DNA of 44,067 nucleotides from contig CACYCP010000023.1 of assembly GCA_902772985.1 (NCBI GenBank), positions 1 through 44,067 on the forward strand. The letters run 5' to 3'. The DNA is from an uncultured Bacteroidia bacterium. Lineage in GTDB: Bacteria > Bacteroidota > Bacteroidia > Bacteroidales > UBA932. Positions within the stretch are counted from its first letter, which is position 1. Each line of letters opens with the position of its first letter. This document shows positions 16,182-25,190 of the stretch, one piece after another. The notes beneath the pieces were generated by a model, which was given only the letters and a program-made list of their open reading frames with translations, ran no database searches and was not told the origin of the DNA. Both the position numbers and the translations under genes were made by a program.

Positions 16182-17156
16182 ATGGAAAAAATTAAGATTG
16201 AAGGGCAGCCTTTGCCCAATATGCCTTGGGAAGAGCGTCCCGAAGGCTGTAAGTCCGTCGTTTGGCGTTACAGCGCCAATCCGGTTATTCCCAGGGACTT
16301 GCTTCCGGATTCAAACAGCATTTTCAACAGTGCCGTAGTGCCTTTCAAGGATGGTTTTGCCGGAGTTTTCCGCTGCGATGACACCAATCGTCGCATGGCC
16401 CTCCACGTGGGATTCTCCAAGGATGGCATCAAGTGGGATATCAATCCCGAGGTGCAGCGTTTCAACGGCGATTATGCCTACGACCCGCGCGTTTGCAAGA
16501 TTGAAGACAAGTATTGGGTGAGCTGGTGCAATGGTTACCACGGCCCTACCATCGGCCTTGCGTGGACCACGGATTTCAAGACCTTCAACCAGGTGGAAAA
16601 CGCCTTCCTTCCCTATAACCGCAACGGCGTCCTGTTCCCCCGCAAGATCGGAGGCCGGTATGCCATGCTTTCCCGTCCTTCGGACACCGGCCACACCGCT
16701 TTCGGAGACATTTTCTACAGCGAATCCCCCGATATGGAGTTCTGGGGACATCACCGTCATGTAATGGCACCCGCTCCCTTCGAGGTCAGTGCCTGGCAGT
16801 GCATGAAGATTGGCGCAGGTCCCATTCCAATCGAGACCAGCGAGGGATGGCTTTTGTTTTATCATGGTGTTCTGCGCAGCTGCAACGGTTATGTTTACAG
16901 CTTCGGCAGCGCACTTCTGGATTTGGACCAGCCTTGGAAGGTGATAGCCCGCAGCGGTCCTTACCTGCTTTCGCCCCAGACTCCTTACGAGTGCATGGGA
17001 GACGTGCCCAACGTGGCCTTCCCCTGCGCCTGCCTACACGACAGCGCAACAGGCCGCGTAGCCATTTATTATGGCTGCGCCGACACTGTTACCGGTTTGG
17101 CTTTCGGCTATATTCCCGAAATCATAGACTTCACCAAGAAGACTAATATTTTATAG
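16182..17156 (+). CDS. GH130 beta-1,4-mannosyl-N-acetylglucosamine phosphorylase (GH130_2 type)
   Basis: A 324-residue cytoplasmic enzyme with no signal peptide. The sequence follows the GH130_2 pattern throughout: [20 protein letters not shown] near the N-terminus, [22 protein letters not shown] with the likely catalytic Asp101, [30 protein letters not shown] and [14 protein letters not shown]. Known members split Man-beta-1,4-GlcNAc with phosphate to mannose-1-phosphate and GlcNAc, the final step of N-glycan core use. Subfamily assignment is from remembered resemblance, not a search. It ends the mannosidase operon, and its last 14 nt overlap the 3' end of the GH2 gene on the other strand. 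Together with two GH92s and GH125 it argues for high-mannose N-glycans as the substrate. Confidence 0.88.
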   Translation: MEKIKIEGQPLPNMPWEERPEGCKSVVWRYSANPVIPRDLLPDSNSIFNSAVVPFKDGFAGVFRCDDTNRRMALHVGFSKDGIKWDINPEVQRFNGDYAYDPRVCKIEDKYWVSWCNGYHGPTIGLAWTTDFKTFNQVENAFLPYNRNGVLFPRKIGGRYAMLSRPSDTGHTAFGDIFYSESPDMEFWGHHRHVMAPAPFEVSAWQCMKIGAGPIPIETSEGWLLFYHGVLRSCNGYVYSFGSALLDLDQPWKVIARSGPYLLSPQTPYECMGDVPNVAFPCACLHDSATGRVAIYYGCADTVTGLAFGYIPEIIDFTKKTNIL

Positions 17157-20130
17157 CCTTCTTGGTCTTGAATGGGACAAGAGTGAAACCGTAAGAGTAG
17201 CTTTTGTCACTCCATAGTGAACGGGCAGGCTCGGGCCTGGCGCCCCAGCTGTCATATCCGCCCACACCGGTCATCCTATAATCCAGGCACACTTCGGTGA
17301 AATCCCTTTCGGGAACATCGCTCAGGTGTGTCTGGCTTTTTACAAGGCCTCCGTCCAGGTCTTCGATGCTCTGGCGCAGGGCATTGAACTCGAATGGCTC
17401 GTCGGAAAGAACTGTCACGCCGCCAATTTCCAGCCATTCCGTCTCAGTATGGTGACCACATTCCTGAGGACGCACATAGGGATAGTATTCTTCGCTGGCA
17501 CTGCTTTTCCAAAGGCTCTTGAAGGTTCCCGAATTGCGGTCCTGGTAATTTTCCACGGGGCCTCGTCCAAAGTAGCTGAAATCATCGGCCCCAACGCGGA
17601 ATCGGAAGCCAAGGCGGGGAATCTCCACTTTGCGGGCACCGACTTCCGGGGCGGTCTCGCATTCGATCTTGATGCTGCCATCAGGGAAAACGGTATATAC
17701 TTCCTTTGCCCGGACTCCGCTGCCCTGAACGGCAATCCTAATGGAGTTTTCCCTGTTTTCTACGCCCACTTTTATTGGCATGTCGGGATTCTTATAGGCC
17801 TTGGAGCGCATCGGCTGGCCATTTCCGTAATCGTTGTCAATAGGGGCCCTCCAGAAATTGGGTTTGATGCCGAAGACAGGATCCACAATGTCCCTGCCCT
17901 TGTATTTCCAGCTCTTGACATAGCCTTCCCTGCGGTCGAAAACCACTTCCAACTTGTCTCCCCTTACTACAATCTGGGTGTCGCCTTCGGTAAATGAAAG
18001 CCTGCCCTTAGGCGTTAGGGTTTTCTTTTCACCAAGTTTCTTTATAAAGTATTCGTTGCAGGCAATGACATCGTCGCTGCTCACCTCGAAGAAGATGCGG
18101 TATTCCCCTTTGCGCTTCATCTTTGGAAGCCGGACCTTGAATTCTTCGGCCGTCTGAGGATCGGTTTTGAAATGCAGTTTGCTCCTGCCCAGACGGAAGA
18201 GTTTTCGTCCGTCACGCTCGACCCACCATTTGACGGCAAGGCCTTCAAGGCTGGTGAAATAATAACGGTTGAATATGGAGAAAACGCCGTTTTCGATATC
18301 CACGGGGCTTATGTTGACATTCTGATAGACATGCTTGACTTCATAGAAGGCAGGATGCGGCTCCCTGTCCGGATTCACTATTCCGTTGCAAAGGAAGTTT
18401 CCGTCCGAAGGTGCGTTCTCGCCATAGTCTCCACCGTAAGTCCAGCCCCTTTCCTTGTCATACAGGCCCTGGTCTACCCAGTCCCAGATGAATGCACCCT
18501 GAAGCTGTTTGTGAGCATATATCTGCTCCCACTGCCAGTCCAGCGAACCGTTGGAATTCCCCATCGCATGGGTATATTCCGACGGACACACCGGCCGCTG
18601 TGTATAATTCTCGCCCATTCGCTTGAACCATTCGGCTCCGGGATATTGGGGCACTATCATATCGGTATTCCAATCGTATTCGGCCCTTTCATAAACCACT
18701 GGACGGTTCTGCCCGTTTTCTTCCAAGGCCTTCAGTTCCTTGTAAGTCTGGTAGAAATTTACTCCGTTTCCGGCCTCGTTTCCAAGAGATAGGATGGTGA
18801 CGCAGGGATAGTTCGCAGTCCTGTAATACATGTTCAGGGTGCGGTCCAGGTGCTTTTCATACCATTCGCTCTTGTTTCCAAGGCTGCGCTCCGGCCTGTA
18901 ACCCATGGCGTGCGATTCTATATTGGCCTCGTCGTAAACATAGAAACCAAGGGAGTCGCAAAGCTCGTAGAATTCCCGGCCCTGGGGATAGTGGCAGGTG
19001 CGGATGGCATTGATATTGGCCTTTCTCATCAGGAGCAGGTCTTCCAACAGGTTTTCCCTGTTTACATAATGCCCGGTATAGGGATTGTGCTCGTGCAGGT
19101 TGACGCCTTTGAATTTAACCGGCTGTCCGTTAACCAGAAATGCCTTCACCGTTTTGTCTCCGTCCTGGATATCTTTGATTTCCAGGCGGCGGAAACCCAC
19201 GTGGAAGCGGCTGTACTCCCCGTTTACCCTGAGCAGCAGTGTATAAAGATTGGGCGTCTCGGCGCTCCAGGGCTTTACTCCGGGGATGCTGTCGCTAATG
19301 CTGGCAAGGCTTCCGCTGAACTCGAAAATGGCATCGGCAAGGGCTTTTCCGTCCTTGTCCAGAAGTTCGTAAAATACTTCCGTCGGGGCCTCGGAACGCA
19401 TCCGCAATTGGAAAATACCGGTTGAGAGGTCTTCCGAAAGGGTGGACACCACGTTGAAATTGAAGCCGCTGGGCTGCTTCTCGCTGGAAAGGTACACATC
19501 CCTTTCAATACCGGAAATGCGCCAGAAATCCTGGTCTTCCAGGAAGGAGGCCTGGGTGTAGCGGTACACGCGTATGAAAAGCTCGTTCTCACCATCCTTA
19601 ACCACATCGCTTATCCGAAAGCGTGCAAGGTTCTTGGAATCTTCGCAGTAGCCTATCTCCTGGCCATTCACATAGATGTAGCTGCCGCTCTTGATGCCGC
19701 AAAGGTTAAGGAACACTTCACGTCCCTTCCAGCTTTCTGGAATGGTGAAACTGCGGCGGTACAGGGCCGACGGAACCGATTCCGGCAACACTCCGGGAAC
19801 TGGGTCCACAGGACAGAAATCGTAGGGGATATTGGTATAGATGGGTATCCCATATCCCTGCACCTCCCAGTTTCCGGGGACATTTATCTTCTTCCAGTCA
19901 AGCTGTGGGACCGGTGCAAGAGGCATTTTCCTATGGTCGTCGAAATAGATGAAATCCCAGACTCCGTTAAGGCTCAGGTAGTTCTCGCTTTCACGGAAAC
20001 CTTTTTTCAAAGCATCTTCCCTTGAAGCGTAGTAGATGAGCTCGGTGCGGCGGGTATCGGCATTGAGCGATGTCGCCTGGATGTCCTGCCAAAGGGGCAG
20101 GGCTGCCAGTATGAGGAAAAGGCTATTCAT
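17143..20130 (-). CDS. GH2 beta-galactosidase-type enzyme (LacZ-like)
   Basis: A 995-residue protein with the five-domain LacZ plan. The jelly-roll sugar-binding domain is at about 45-215, with [15 protein letters not shown]. Ig-like domains flank a TIM barrel at about 335-625. A C-terminal beta-sandwich (Bgal_small_N type) runs from about 730. Acid/base Glu452 lies in [10 protein letters not shown] and nucleophile Glu518 in [20 protein letters not shown] at about 555-562 is also typical. The N-terminus [14 protein letters not shown] may be a short signal peptide but is weak. LacZ-type GH2 enzymes remove beta-galactose, which would suit complex N-glycan antennae or milk sugars. Its start overlaps the GH3 stop by 8 nt, so it belongs to the rdgB-recO-rnr-GH3 minus-strand run. 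Confidence 0.9.
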   Translation of the reverse strand: MNSLFLILAALPLWQDIQATSLNADTRRTELIYYASREDALKKGFRESENYLSLNGVWDFIYFDDHRKMPLAPVPQLDWKKINVPGNWEVQGYGIPIYTNIPYDFCPVDPVPGVLPESVPSALYRRSFTIPESWKGREVFLNLCGIKSGSYIYVNGQEIGYCEDSKNLARFRISDVVKDGENELFIRVYRYTQASFLEDQDFWRISGIERDVYLSSEKQPSGFNFNVVSTLSEDLSTGIFQLRMRSEAPTEVFYELLDKDGKALADAIFEFSGSLASISDSIPGVKPWSAETPNLYTLLLRVNGEYSRFHVGFRRLEIKDIQDGDKTVKAFLVNGQPVKFKGVNLHEHNPYTGHYVNRENLLEDLLLMRKANINAIRTCHYPQGREFYELCDSLGFYVYDEANIESHAMGYRPERSLGNKSEWYEKHLDRTLNMYYRTANYPCVTILSLGNEAGNGVNFYQTYKELKALEENGQNRPVVYERAEYDWNTDMIVPQYPGAEWFKRMGENYTQRPVCPSEYTHAMGNSNGSLDWQWEQIYAHKQLQGAFIWDWVDQGLYDKERGWTYGGDYGENAPSDGNFLCNGIVNPDREPHPAFYEVKHVYQNVNISPVDIENGVFSIFNRYYFTSLEGLAVKWWVERDGRKLFRLGRSKLHFKTDPQTAEEFKVRLPKMKRKGEYRIFFEVSSDDVIACNEYFIKKLGEKKTLTPKGRLSFTEGDTQIVVRGDKLEVVFDRREGYVKSWKYKGRDIVDPVFGIKPNFWRAPIDNDYGNGQPMRSKAYKNPDMPIKVGVENRENSIRIAVQGSGVRAKEVYTVFPDGSIKIECETAPEVGARKVEIPRLGFRFRVGADDFSYFGRGPVENYQDRNSGTFKSLWKSSASEEYYPYVRPQECGHHTETEWLEIGGVTVLSDEPFEFNALRQSIEDLDGGLVKSQTHLSDVPERDFTEVCLDYRMTGVGGYDSWGARPEPARSLWSDKSYSYGFTLVPFKTKKAIKY

Positions 20131-22468
20131 AATATATGGTTTCTTTTGCTTTTATGTCTTTGGACGACGCGCCCACCTGGATTTCGAACTGTCCCGGCTC
20201 GACAACGCGCTGCATTTCGGGATTTACAAGGGAGAAACTGCTGCGCGGAATGCACAGGTTCACTTCCACCGTTTCCCCTGCCTTTACGGGAACCCTCTTG
20301 AAAGCGCATAGCTGTTTGCGGGGCCGGGCAGTAGATGCCGTAAGGTCACGCAGATAGACCTGCACCACCTCATCTCCGTCATAAGGGCCGGTATTGCTTA
20401 AATCCAGCCTCAGTTTTACCCCGTCTTCTCCGGCAGGCGTCAGCACCAGGCCCGAATATTCAAAACTGGTATAGCTTAGACCGAAGCCGAAGGGGAACAG
20501 GGGCTCGGAGCTTTCTTCTACATAGTTGTGGCTGAAAGGCATCTTCCGGTTGTAGTACACCGGCAGTTGTCCCACACTTCTGGGAACGCTGATCGGAAGG
20601 CGTCCTGCCGGGTTATACTTTCCAAGGAGTACGTCGGCAAGGGCAGTACCGCCTTCCTGTCCCGGATACCAGAGGGTAAGGAGGGCATCGGCATTTTCAT
20701 TGGCCCAATTCTTATTCAGCGGACGGCCTTCGACATAGACCACCACCAGGGGTTTGCCGCTGGCCTTAAGCGCCTGAAGGAGCGGGAGTTGGAGCCCCAT
20801 CAGGTCCAGGGTGCTGCGGTCGAAGCCTTCGCCGGCCTCCATATCGGAAACCGTGGTCTTGTCCACCACGGCTGCACCTGTGTCAATATATTTCGTCCTG
20901 AAATCCCGGGCCGATGAACCTCCCACTACGGCCACCACCACGTCGCTGGCCCTGGCTGCGTTAACCGCCTCTTTTATGGAGTCGGAACCTGTATCCCGGA
21001 CGGCGCATCCCTTGACGTAATTCACCTTTGCTCCCGCGTTTTGCAGGCCCTCCAGCATAGTAATGACGTTTTCCTCGTCCTGCGGGGCGGTATAGTCACC
21101 AAGCTGGTTATACATATTATGGGCATTGGGGCCCACCAGCGCTATCTTCAGCCCTTCTTTCAAAGGCAGGATGCCATTGTTTTTCAACAGCGTCACGCTT
21201 TCCCTGGCTGCCTTGGCCGCAACGGCGATGTGGCCAGGGCTCCTGACTTCGGTCCAGGAGTTTTCCGGAAGGTATGGATTGTCGAAGAGCCCGGCTTCAA
21301 ACTTGCGTATCAGAACGCGCTTTACGGCCCTGTCAAGGATGGCTTCGCTGATTCGTCCGCTCTTGACCGATTCCTCCAGCAGGGCGAAGCAGTGGGCGCC
21401 CAAATCAACGTCCACCCCGGCCTTTAATGCCATTTCACCGGCTTCCTGCAGGCTTCCAGCCACATTATGGCTTTTGAAAATACCGTCGATACTCTCCAGG
21501 TCGCTCACCACGAAACCTCCGAAATTCCAGCGGTCGTGGAGAAGTCCGGTCAGAAGTTTCTCATTGCAGGTCGAGGGCACTCCGTCAATGGTGTTGTAGG
21601 AGGTCATGACACTTAACGCGCCGCTCTCGATGGCCTTTTGGAAAGTGGGAAGCACATTCTCTTCCAGGTCCCTTTCGCCAATGTGCGAGGGACTTCCGTT
21701 ATGACCGCCTTCTGGAATACCGTATGCTACGAAGTGTTTCAGGGTGGAAATCGCGCCTTGTGAAGATGTGCCCCTTACCATCGCAGAGGCCATTTCAGCA
21801 GTCAGGAAAACGTCTTCACCATAGGTTTCTTCCACGCGGGACCAGCGGGGCTCCCTGGAAAGGTCTATCACCGGACCGTAGCCGATATGACCGCCCTGAG
21901 CCATCAATTCCGCGCCTATTACCCGGCCTACTTCCTCTATCAGCTCCGTGTCCCAGGTGGAACTAAGACCTATCGATGTAGGAAAGACGGTGGTGCCGAT
22001 GGCCATGTGCCCGTGCGGGGCCTCTTCGGCCAGGATAATGGGAATGCCCAGGCGGGTGGAGTCTATGGCATAATGCTGTAGGGCGTTGTAGGCCTTGACG
22101 GCAAGGCGGGGATCAAGCCCTGTCTCAAGGGTTTTCCTGGTCCAGGGATCGGCCCGAAAAACTGCCCAGAGCATACCTCCGTGGCTGTTTTGGATGAAGT
22201 CGCGGTATTTGTCGGAGATTTGAACGATGGTGTCGTTCTCCTCCTGTCCGGGAACCACCAGCTTTTCGTACATGGGCCAGCCAAGGGGACAAAGCAACTG
22301 CCCCAGTTTCTCCGGGACGCTCATCCTGGAGATGAGGTCATCGGCCCTTTGCTCTGAACTGTATGAACTTTGCTTGTAGATGGGTTCCTTTTCCCCGCAG
22401 GAGGTGAAAAGGACGGCCGCCATTGCTATGGCCGAAAGCACTTTCCCAAGCTTCGGTCTGCGTTTTTC
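20123..22468 (-). other. GH3 beta-glucosidase-type lipoprotein module of the fused frame
   Basis: About 780 codons, the usual length of a BglX-type GH3 enzyme. It has a lipoprotein signal with lipobox FTSC followed by the acidic GEKE, which resembles the surface-export signal of Bacteroidota lipoproteins. The N-terminal TIM-like domain contains SRMSVPEKLGQLL, RWSRVEETYGED, TLKHFVAYG and the nucleophile Asp993 in FVVSDLESIDG. The C-terminal FnIII-like domain ends near EIQVGASS. GH3 enzymes remove beta-linked glucose, xylose or N-acetylhexosamine; the sugar is not certain. The best translation signal is GTG at 22470-22468 preceded by GAGGAG, but it is one frame off. An in-frame GTG at codon 680 would give a charge-poor signal peptide. 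Confidence 0.7.
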
Positions 22469-24478
22469 ACTTGTCTCCTCTTCCAAATCTTCCACCAGCT
22501 CGTAGTCCAGCAGTTTCTGCTCCAGCGAGGTGGATTTCACGCGAATCCGCAGCGGATCGCCAAGGCGAATGATTTTGTGGCTCCGTCGGCCTATGGCCCT
22601 GTAGTTCTCTTCATCGAATACGAAGAAGTCGCCCTTTATCGTGCGGTAAGGAATCATACCTTCTATCTTGGTTGGTTCAATTTCCACGTAAATGCCCCAT
22701 TCGGTAACGCCGGAAACCTGTCCGTCGAATTCCTGGCCAATCTTGTCCTGCATGAATTCCACCAGTTTGTACTTTATGCTCTCGCGTTCGGCTTCGGCCG
22801 CCACCATTTCCCGTTCCGATGCGTGTTTGCACTGTAGGCTGTAGTAATCCTTGCTTTCAGAATCCCCTCCGGCCAGATAATGGGAAAGGAGACGGTGAAC
22901 CATAAGGTCCGGATACCGGCGGATAGGAGAAGTAAAATGCGTATAAAAATTGAAAGCCAGGCCATAATGGCCGATGTTGTCGGTGGAATAACAGGCCTTC
23001 GCCATGGAGCGGAGCGCCAGGCTCTGGATTGCGGAGAGCTCGGGCTTGTCCTTGGCCTCCGTCATAAGGCGGTTCAGGCTTTTGGCAATTTCCTTCCCGC
23101 CCTCGATGGGGCCCACTTTATAGCCGAAATGCCCGGCGAAGTCCCTCAGGCCGCCAAGTTTCTCCATGTTTGGCTGGTCGTGTATGCGGTAAACGAAGGT
23201 CTTTGCCTTCGCAAGGGCCTTGCCGCTCATTTTCCCCCCGGTGGCTACATATTCCGCCACGGAACGGTTTGCAAGGAGCATGAACTCTTCGATGAGCCAG
23301 TTGGACTCTTTCGAAATTTTCTGGTGAACATCAATGGGTTTGCCGGCCTCGTCTATATCCACCTTCATTTCCGGCCTTTCGAAGTTCACTGCGCCGTTAT
23401 CGAAACGGGCTTTGCGCATTTTAATCGCAAAGTCGTTAAGAATCCGGACGGCCTCCCGGATATCCTGGGGCACTTCTTCCGGGCTCTCACCTTCGATGAT
23501 AGCCTGAGCCTCGTCGTAATTAAAACGCCAGTCGGAAATTATCGTTGTCCTGCCGAACCAGGGATTGATGGCCTTGGCCTGTGGAGTGAGCTCGAAAACT
23601 GCGCTGAAGCAAAGCTTTTCTTCGTTGGGGCGCAGGGAGCACAGTTTGTTCGAAAGCTTCTCGGGCAGCATGGGAACAGTCCGGTCCACCAGGTAAACCG
23701 ATGTGCCGCGGGCCTGGGCTTCGACATCCACCGGAGAGCCCTGCTTTACGTAATAACTTACGTCGGCGATATGGATGCCCACCTCGAAATTGCCGTTTTC
23801 CAGGCGGCGGAAACTAAGGGCATCGTCAAAGTCCTTGGCATCGGCCGGGTCTATGGTGAAAGTGAGCACTTTGCGGAAATCCTTGCGCTGGGCCCTGTCT
23901 TTGTCGGTAATGGCCTCGGAAATCTTGTCGGCTGCGTTCTCAACGGCCTTGTCGAAGCGGTAGGGAAGGCCGAATTCCGCCAGGATGGCGTGCATTTCGG
24001 TCTCGTTTTCCCCCGGCATGCCAAGAATATCGACCACGTGTCCGCAGGGATTGTGTTCCTTGCGGTCCCAGCCATCCACCACAGCCGCCACTTTCATTCC
24101 CTTCTGACCGCCTTCCGGAATGGGAACGCTTATATCGTAGGGCATGGTCTTGGAACTCATCAGCACCCAGGCCTGCTGCCCGACAATGTGCAGTATCCCC
24201 ACGAAAGGCTTGCCGGAGCGCTGGACTATGGCGATGATTTCGCCGCTGCGCCTTTTGCCAGCCCCGGTTTTTTCCTGGGTTACAGCCACCCGCACGGTAT
24301 CGCCGTGGAGGGCTCCGCGGGTTTTGGACGCTTTGACGAAAACGTCGTCCTCCTGTCCTTCAATCCTTACGAAAGCGAATCCCTCGCGCGACATCAGCAC
24401 TTTCCCTTCGTATTCGGGTATGATTCGCCTGGCCTTTTTATTTCGGCCGATAATGTTTTTCCGCCTTGACCTTGACAT
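20123..24478 (-). CDS. rnr: Continuous RNase R - GH3 glycosidase reading frame (1451 codons)
   Basis: One uninterrupted frame encodes two unrelated proteins. Residues 1 to about 670 are RNase R: OB/cold-shock domains at about 20-150, the RNB catalytic domain with Asp210, Asp216, Asp218 and Asp219 in the D..AKDFDDAL motif, and a C-terminal S1 domain at about 585-660. From about residue 672 the frame becomes a lipoprotein signal (KRRPKLGKVLSAIAMAAV, then LFTSC ending at Cys694) and a GH3 glycosidase with KHF, VVSD (Asp993, nucleophile) and a fibronectin-III-like C-terminus. A single chain makes little cell-biological sense, because RNase R is cytosolic and the signal peptide needs a free N-terminus. 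Either GH3 has its own internal start, or one base has been lost near 22463-22467. It starts 58 nt after recO. Confidence 0.85.
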   Translation of the reverse strand: MSRSRRKNIIGRNKKARRIIPEYEGKVLMSREGFAFVRIEGQEDDVFVKASKTRGALHGDTVRVAVTQEKTGAGKRRSGEIIAIVQRSGKPFVGILHIVGQQAWVLMSSKTMPYDISVPIPEGGQKGMKVAAVVDGWDRKEHNPCGHVVDILGMPGENETEMHAILAEFGLPYRFDKAVENAADKISEAITDKDRAQRKDFRKVLTFTIDPADAKDFDDALSFRRLENGNFEVGIHIADVSYYVKQGSPVDVEAQARGTSVYLVDRTVPMLPEKLSNKLCSLRPNEEKLCFSAVFELTPQAKAINPWFGRTTIISDWRFNYDEAQAIIEGESPEEVPQDIREAVRILNDFAIKMRKARFDNGAVNFERPEMKVDIDEAGKPIDVHQKISKESNWLIEEFMLLANRSVAEYVATGGKMSGKALAKAKTFVYRIHDQPNMEKLGGLRDFAGHFGYKVGPIEGGKEIAKSLNRLMTEAKDKPELSAIQSLALRSMAKACYSTDNIGHYGLAFNFYTHFTSPIRRYPDLMVHRLLSHYLAGGDSESKDYYSLQCKHASEREMVAAEAERESIKYKLVEFMQDKIGQEFDGQVSGVTEWGIYVEIEPTKIEGMIPYRTIKGDFFVFDEENYRAIGRRSHKIIRLGDPLRIRVKSTSLEQKLLDYELVEDLEEETSEKRRPKLGKVLSAIAMAAVLFTSCGEKEPIYKQSSYSSEQRADDLISRMSVPEKLGQLLCPLGWPMYEKLVVPGQEENDTIVQISDKYRDFIQNSHGGMLWAVFRADPWTRKTLETGLDPRLAVKAYNALQHYAIDSTRLGIPIILAEEAPHGHMAIGTTVFPTSIGLSSTWDTELIEEVGRVIGAELMAQGGHIGYGPVIDLSREPRWSRVEETYGEDVFLTAEMASAMVRGTSSQGAISTLKHFVAYGIPEGGHNGSPSHIGERDLEENVLPTFQKAIESGALSVMTSYNTIDGVPSTCNEKLLTGLLHDRWNFGGFVVSDLESIDGIFKSHNVAGSLQEAGEMALKAGVDVDLGAHCFALLEESVKSGRISEAILDRAVKRVLIRKFEAGLFDNPYLPENSWTEVRSPGHIAVAAKAARESVTLLKNNGILPLKEGLKIALVGPNAHNMYNQLGDYTAPQDEENVITMLEGLQNAGAKVNYVKGCAVRDTGSDSIKEAVNAARASDVVVAVVGGSSARDFRTKYIDTGAAVVDKTTVSDMEAGEGFDRSTLDLMGLQLPLLQALKASGKPLVVVYVEGRPLNKNWANENADALLTLWYPGQEGGTALADVLLGKYNPAGRLPISVPRSVGQLPVYYNRKMPFSHNYVEESSEPLFPFGFGLSYTSFEYSGLVLTPAGEDGVKLRLDLSNTGPYDGDEVVQVYLRDLTASTARPRKQLCAFKRVPVKAGETVEVNLCIPRSSFSLVNPEMQRVVEPGQFEIQVGASSKDIKAKETIYYE
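22469..24478 (-). other. rnr: RNase R module of the fused frame
   Basis: This part covers codons 1-670, close to the natural end expected of a Bacteroidota RNase R, since the S1 domain finishes near residue 660 and an acidic tail (VEDLEEETSE) follows. The enzyme is a 3'-5' exoribonuclease that degrades structured RNA. No stop codon ends it in this frame. It sits with recO and rdgB, a housekeeping context, and has its own -7-like box at 24500-24507. Confidence 0.8.
22475..22480 (-). promoter_or_regulatory. Shine-Dalgarno-like GAGGAG ahead of an out-of-frame GTG at the rnr/GH3 junction
   Basis: On the minus strand GAGGAG is followed by ACAA and then GTG AAA AAC (from 22470). The spacing is right for a start codon. 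Read from this GTG, the frame stops at a TAG after 14 codons. A slip of one base back, or one extra A in the five-A run at 22467-22463, puts it in the GH3 signal-peptide frame. Confidence 0.45.
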
Positions 24479-24499
24479 AAGTATTTATTTCGAATTGTA

Positions 24500-24507
24500 C
24501 AAATATA
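24500..24507 (-). promoter_or_regulatory. Candidate -7 box for rnr
   Basis: The minus strand reads TATATTTG, matching TAnnTTTG, 21 bases ahead of the rnr ATG at 24478 and within the 58-base recO-rnr gap. The matching -33 element is poor, so rnr may also be read through from recO. Confidence 0.45.
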
Positions 24508-24536
24508 CAATTATTTCCTCAATTAAGGAAGGGGCG

Positions 24537-25190
24537 TCAGCGGTACAGTTCGCGAAGGACGGGCAGGGAACGGATTTGGATTGGGCAGTCCAGATGATAG
24601 GACAGGTATTGCAGGATGTCTTCGCAAAGGGCGTTCCTACACTCCCCATTGAGGGGAAGAAGCAGGGCTTCGCTGAATGCCGAACTCACCAGCTGGCGCA
24701 ATTCCTCCGGATGCTCCCCGGCAAAGGGGGCCAGGCTTTCCCAGCTTGGACGGAAGCCCAGGGCCGATGCGAAATTCAATAAAAATAGTACGTGGAAATT
24801 TGAAAAATCATTCTCCAGTGCATCCAGGGCAAAGATTTGCCCACAACACCAGTCGAAGAGGCCTTCCTCGTTTGCCCCGTCTTTAAGGCTTCTGAAAAGG
24901 ACTTCGGCAAGGAAAAGACTTATGGCACTTTTGTGGATGTTCCCGCGAATCCCGTTCAGGGGAGATGCGAGCGAAAAATTCTTCATGAGCCAAAGCTCCG
25001 ACTTCGGGTTTTCCACAACCTGGGCCTCCAGGATGTTCAGGGGAAGGAAGAGGGCCAGTCCGGCTTTCTTGGGGCTGCGAACCAGAAATCCCCGGCGTCC
25101 CCACTCCTTGGAAAGGGTGTGTACCACCAGGGCATTGTCTCCCACCTTGGTAGTGGAAAGGATAATGAAGCCGGTGCTCTCTTGAATCAT
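24537..25190 (-). CDS. recO: DNA repair protein RecO
   Basis: A 217-residue protein with the RecO plan. The N-terminal OB-fold is at about 1-80, with GFIILSTTKVGDNALVVHTLSKEWGRRGFLVR, and an all-helical C-terminal domain contains FLLNFASALGFRPSW. RecO works with RecF/RecR to load RecA on gapped DNA and anneals single strands. It is a little shorter than many Bacteroides homologues (about 240 residues), but both domains are present. The zinc-finger cysteines seen in some RecO proteins are not evident. The start overlaps the rdgB stop by 4 nt (ATGA), so the two are co-translated. This is housekeeping content in front of the glycosidase genes. Confidence 0.88.
   Translation of the reverse strand: MIQESTGFIILSTTKVGDNALVVHTLSKEWGRRGFLVRSPKKAGLALFLPLNILEAQVVENPKSELWLMKNFSLASPLNGIRGNIHKSAISLFLAEVLFRSLKDGANEEGLFDWCCGQIFALDALENDFSNFHVLFLLNFASALGFRPSWESLAPFAGEHPEELRQLVSSAFSEALLLPLNGECRNALCEDILQYLSYHLDCPIQIRSLPVLRELYR

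Noticed and set aside
22880..24469. A 529-codon plus-strand frame
   Set aside because: It is antisense to RNase R, whose catalytic Asp motif and S1 domain prove the other strand is coding.
24537..25190. Truncated recO
   Set aside because: It is shorter than some homologues, but both the OB-fold and the helical domain are present and both ends are fixed by gene overlap and a normal stop.
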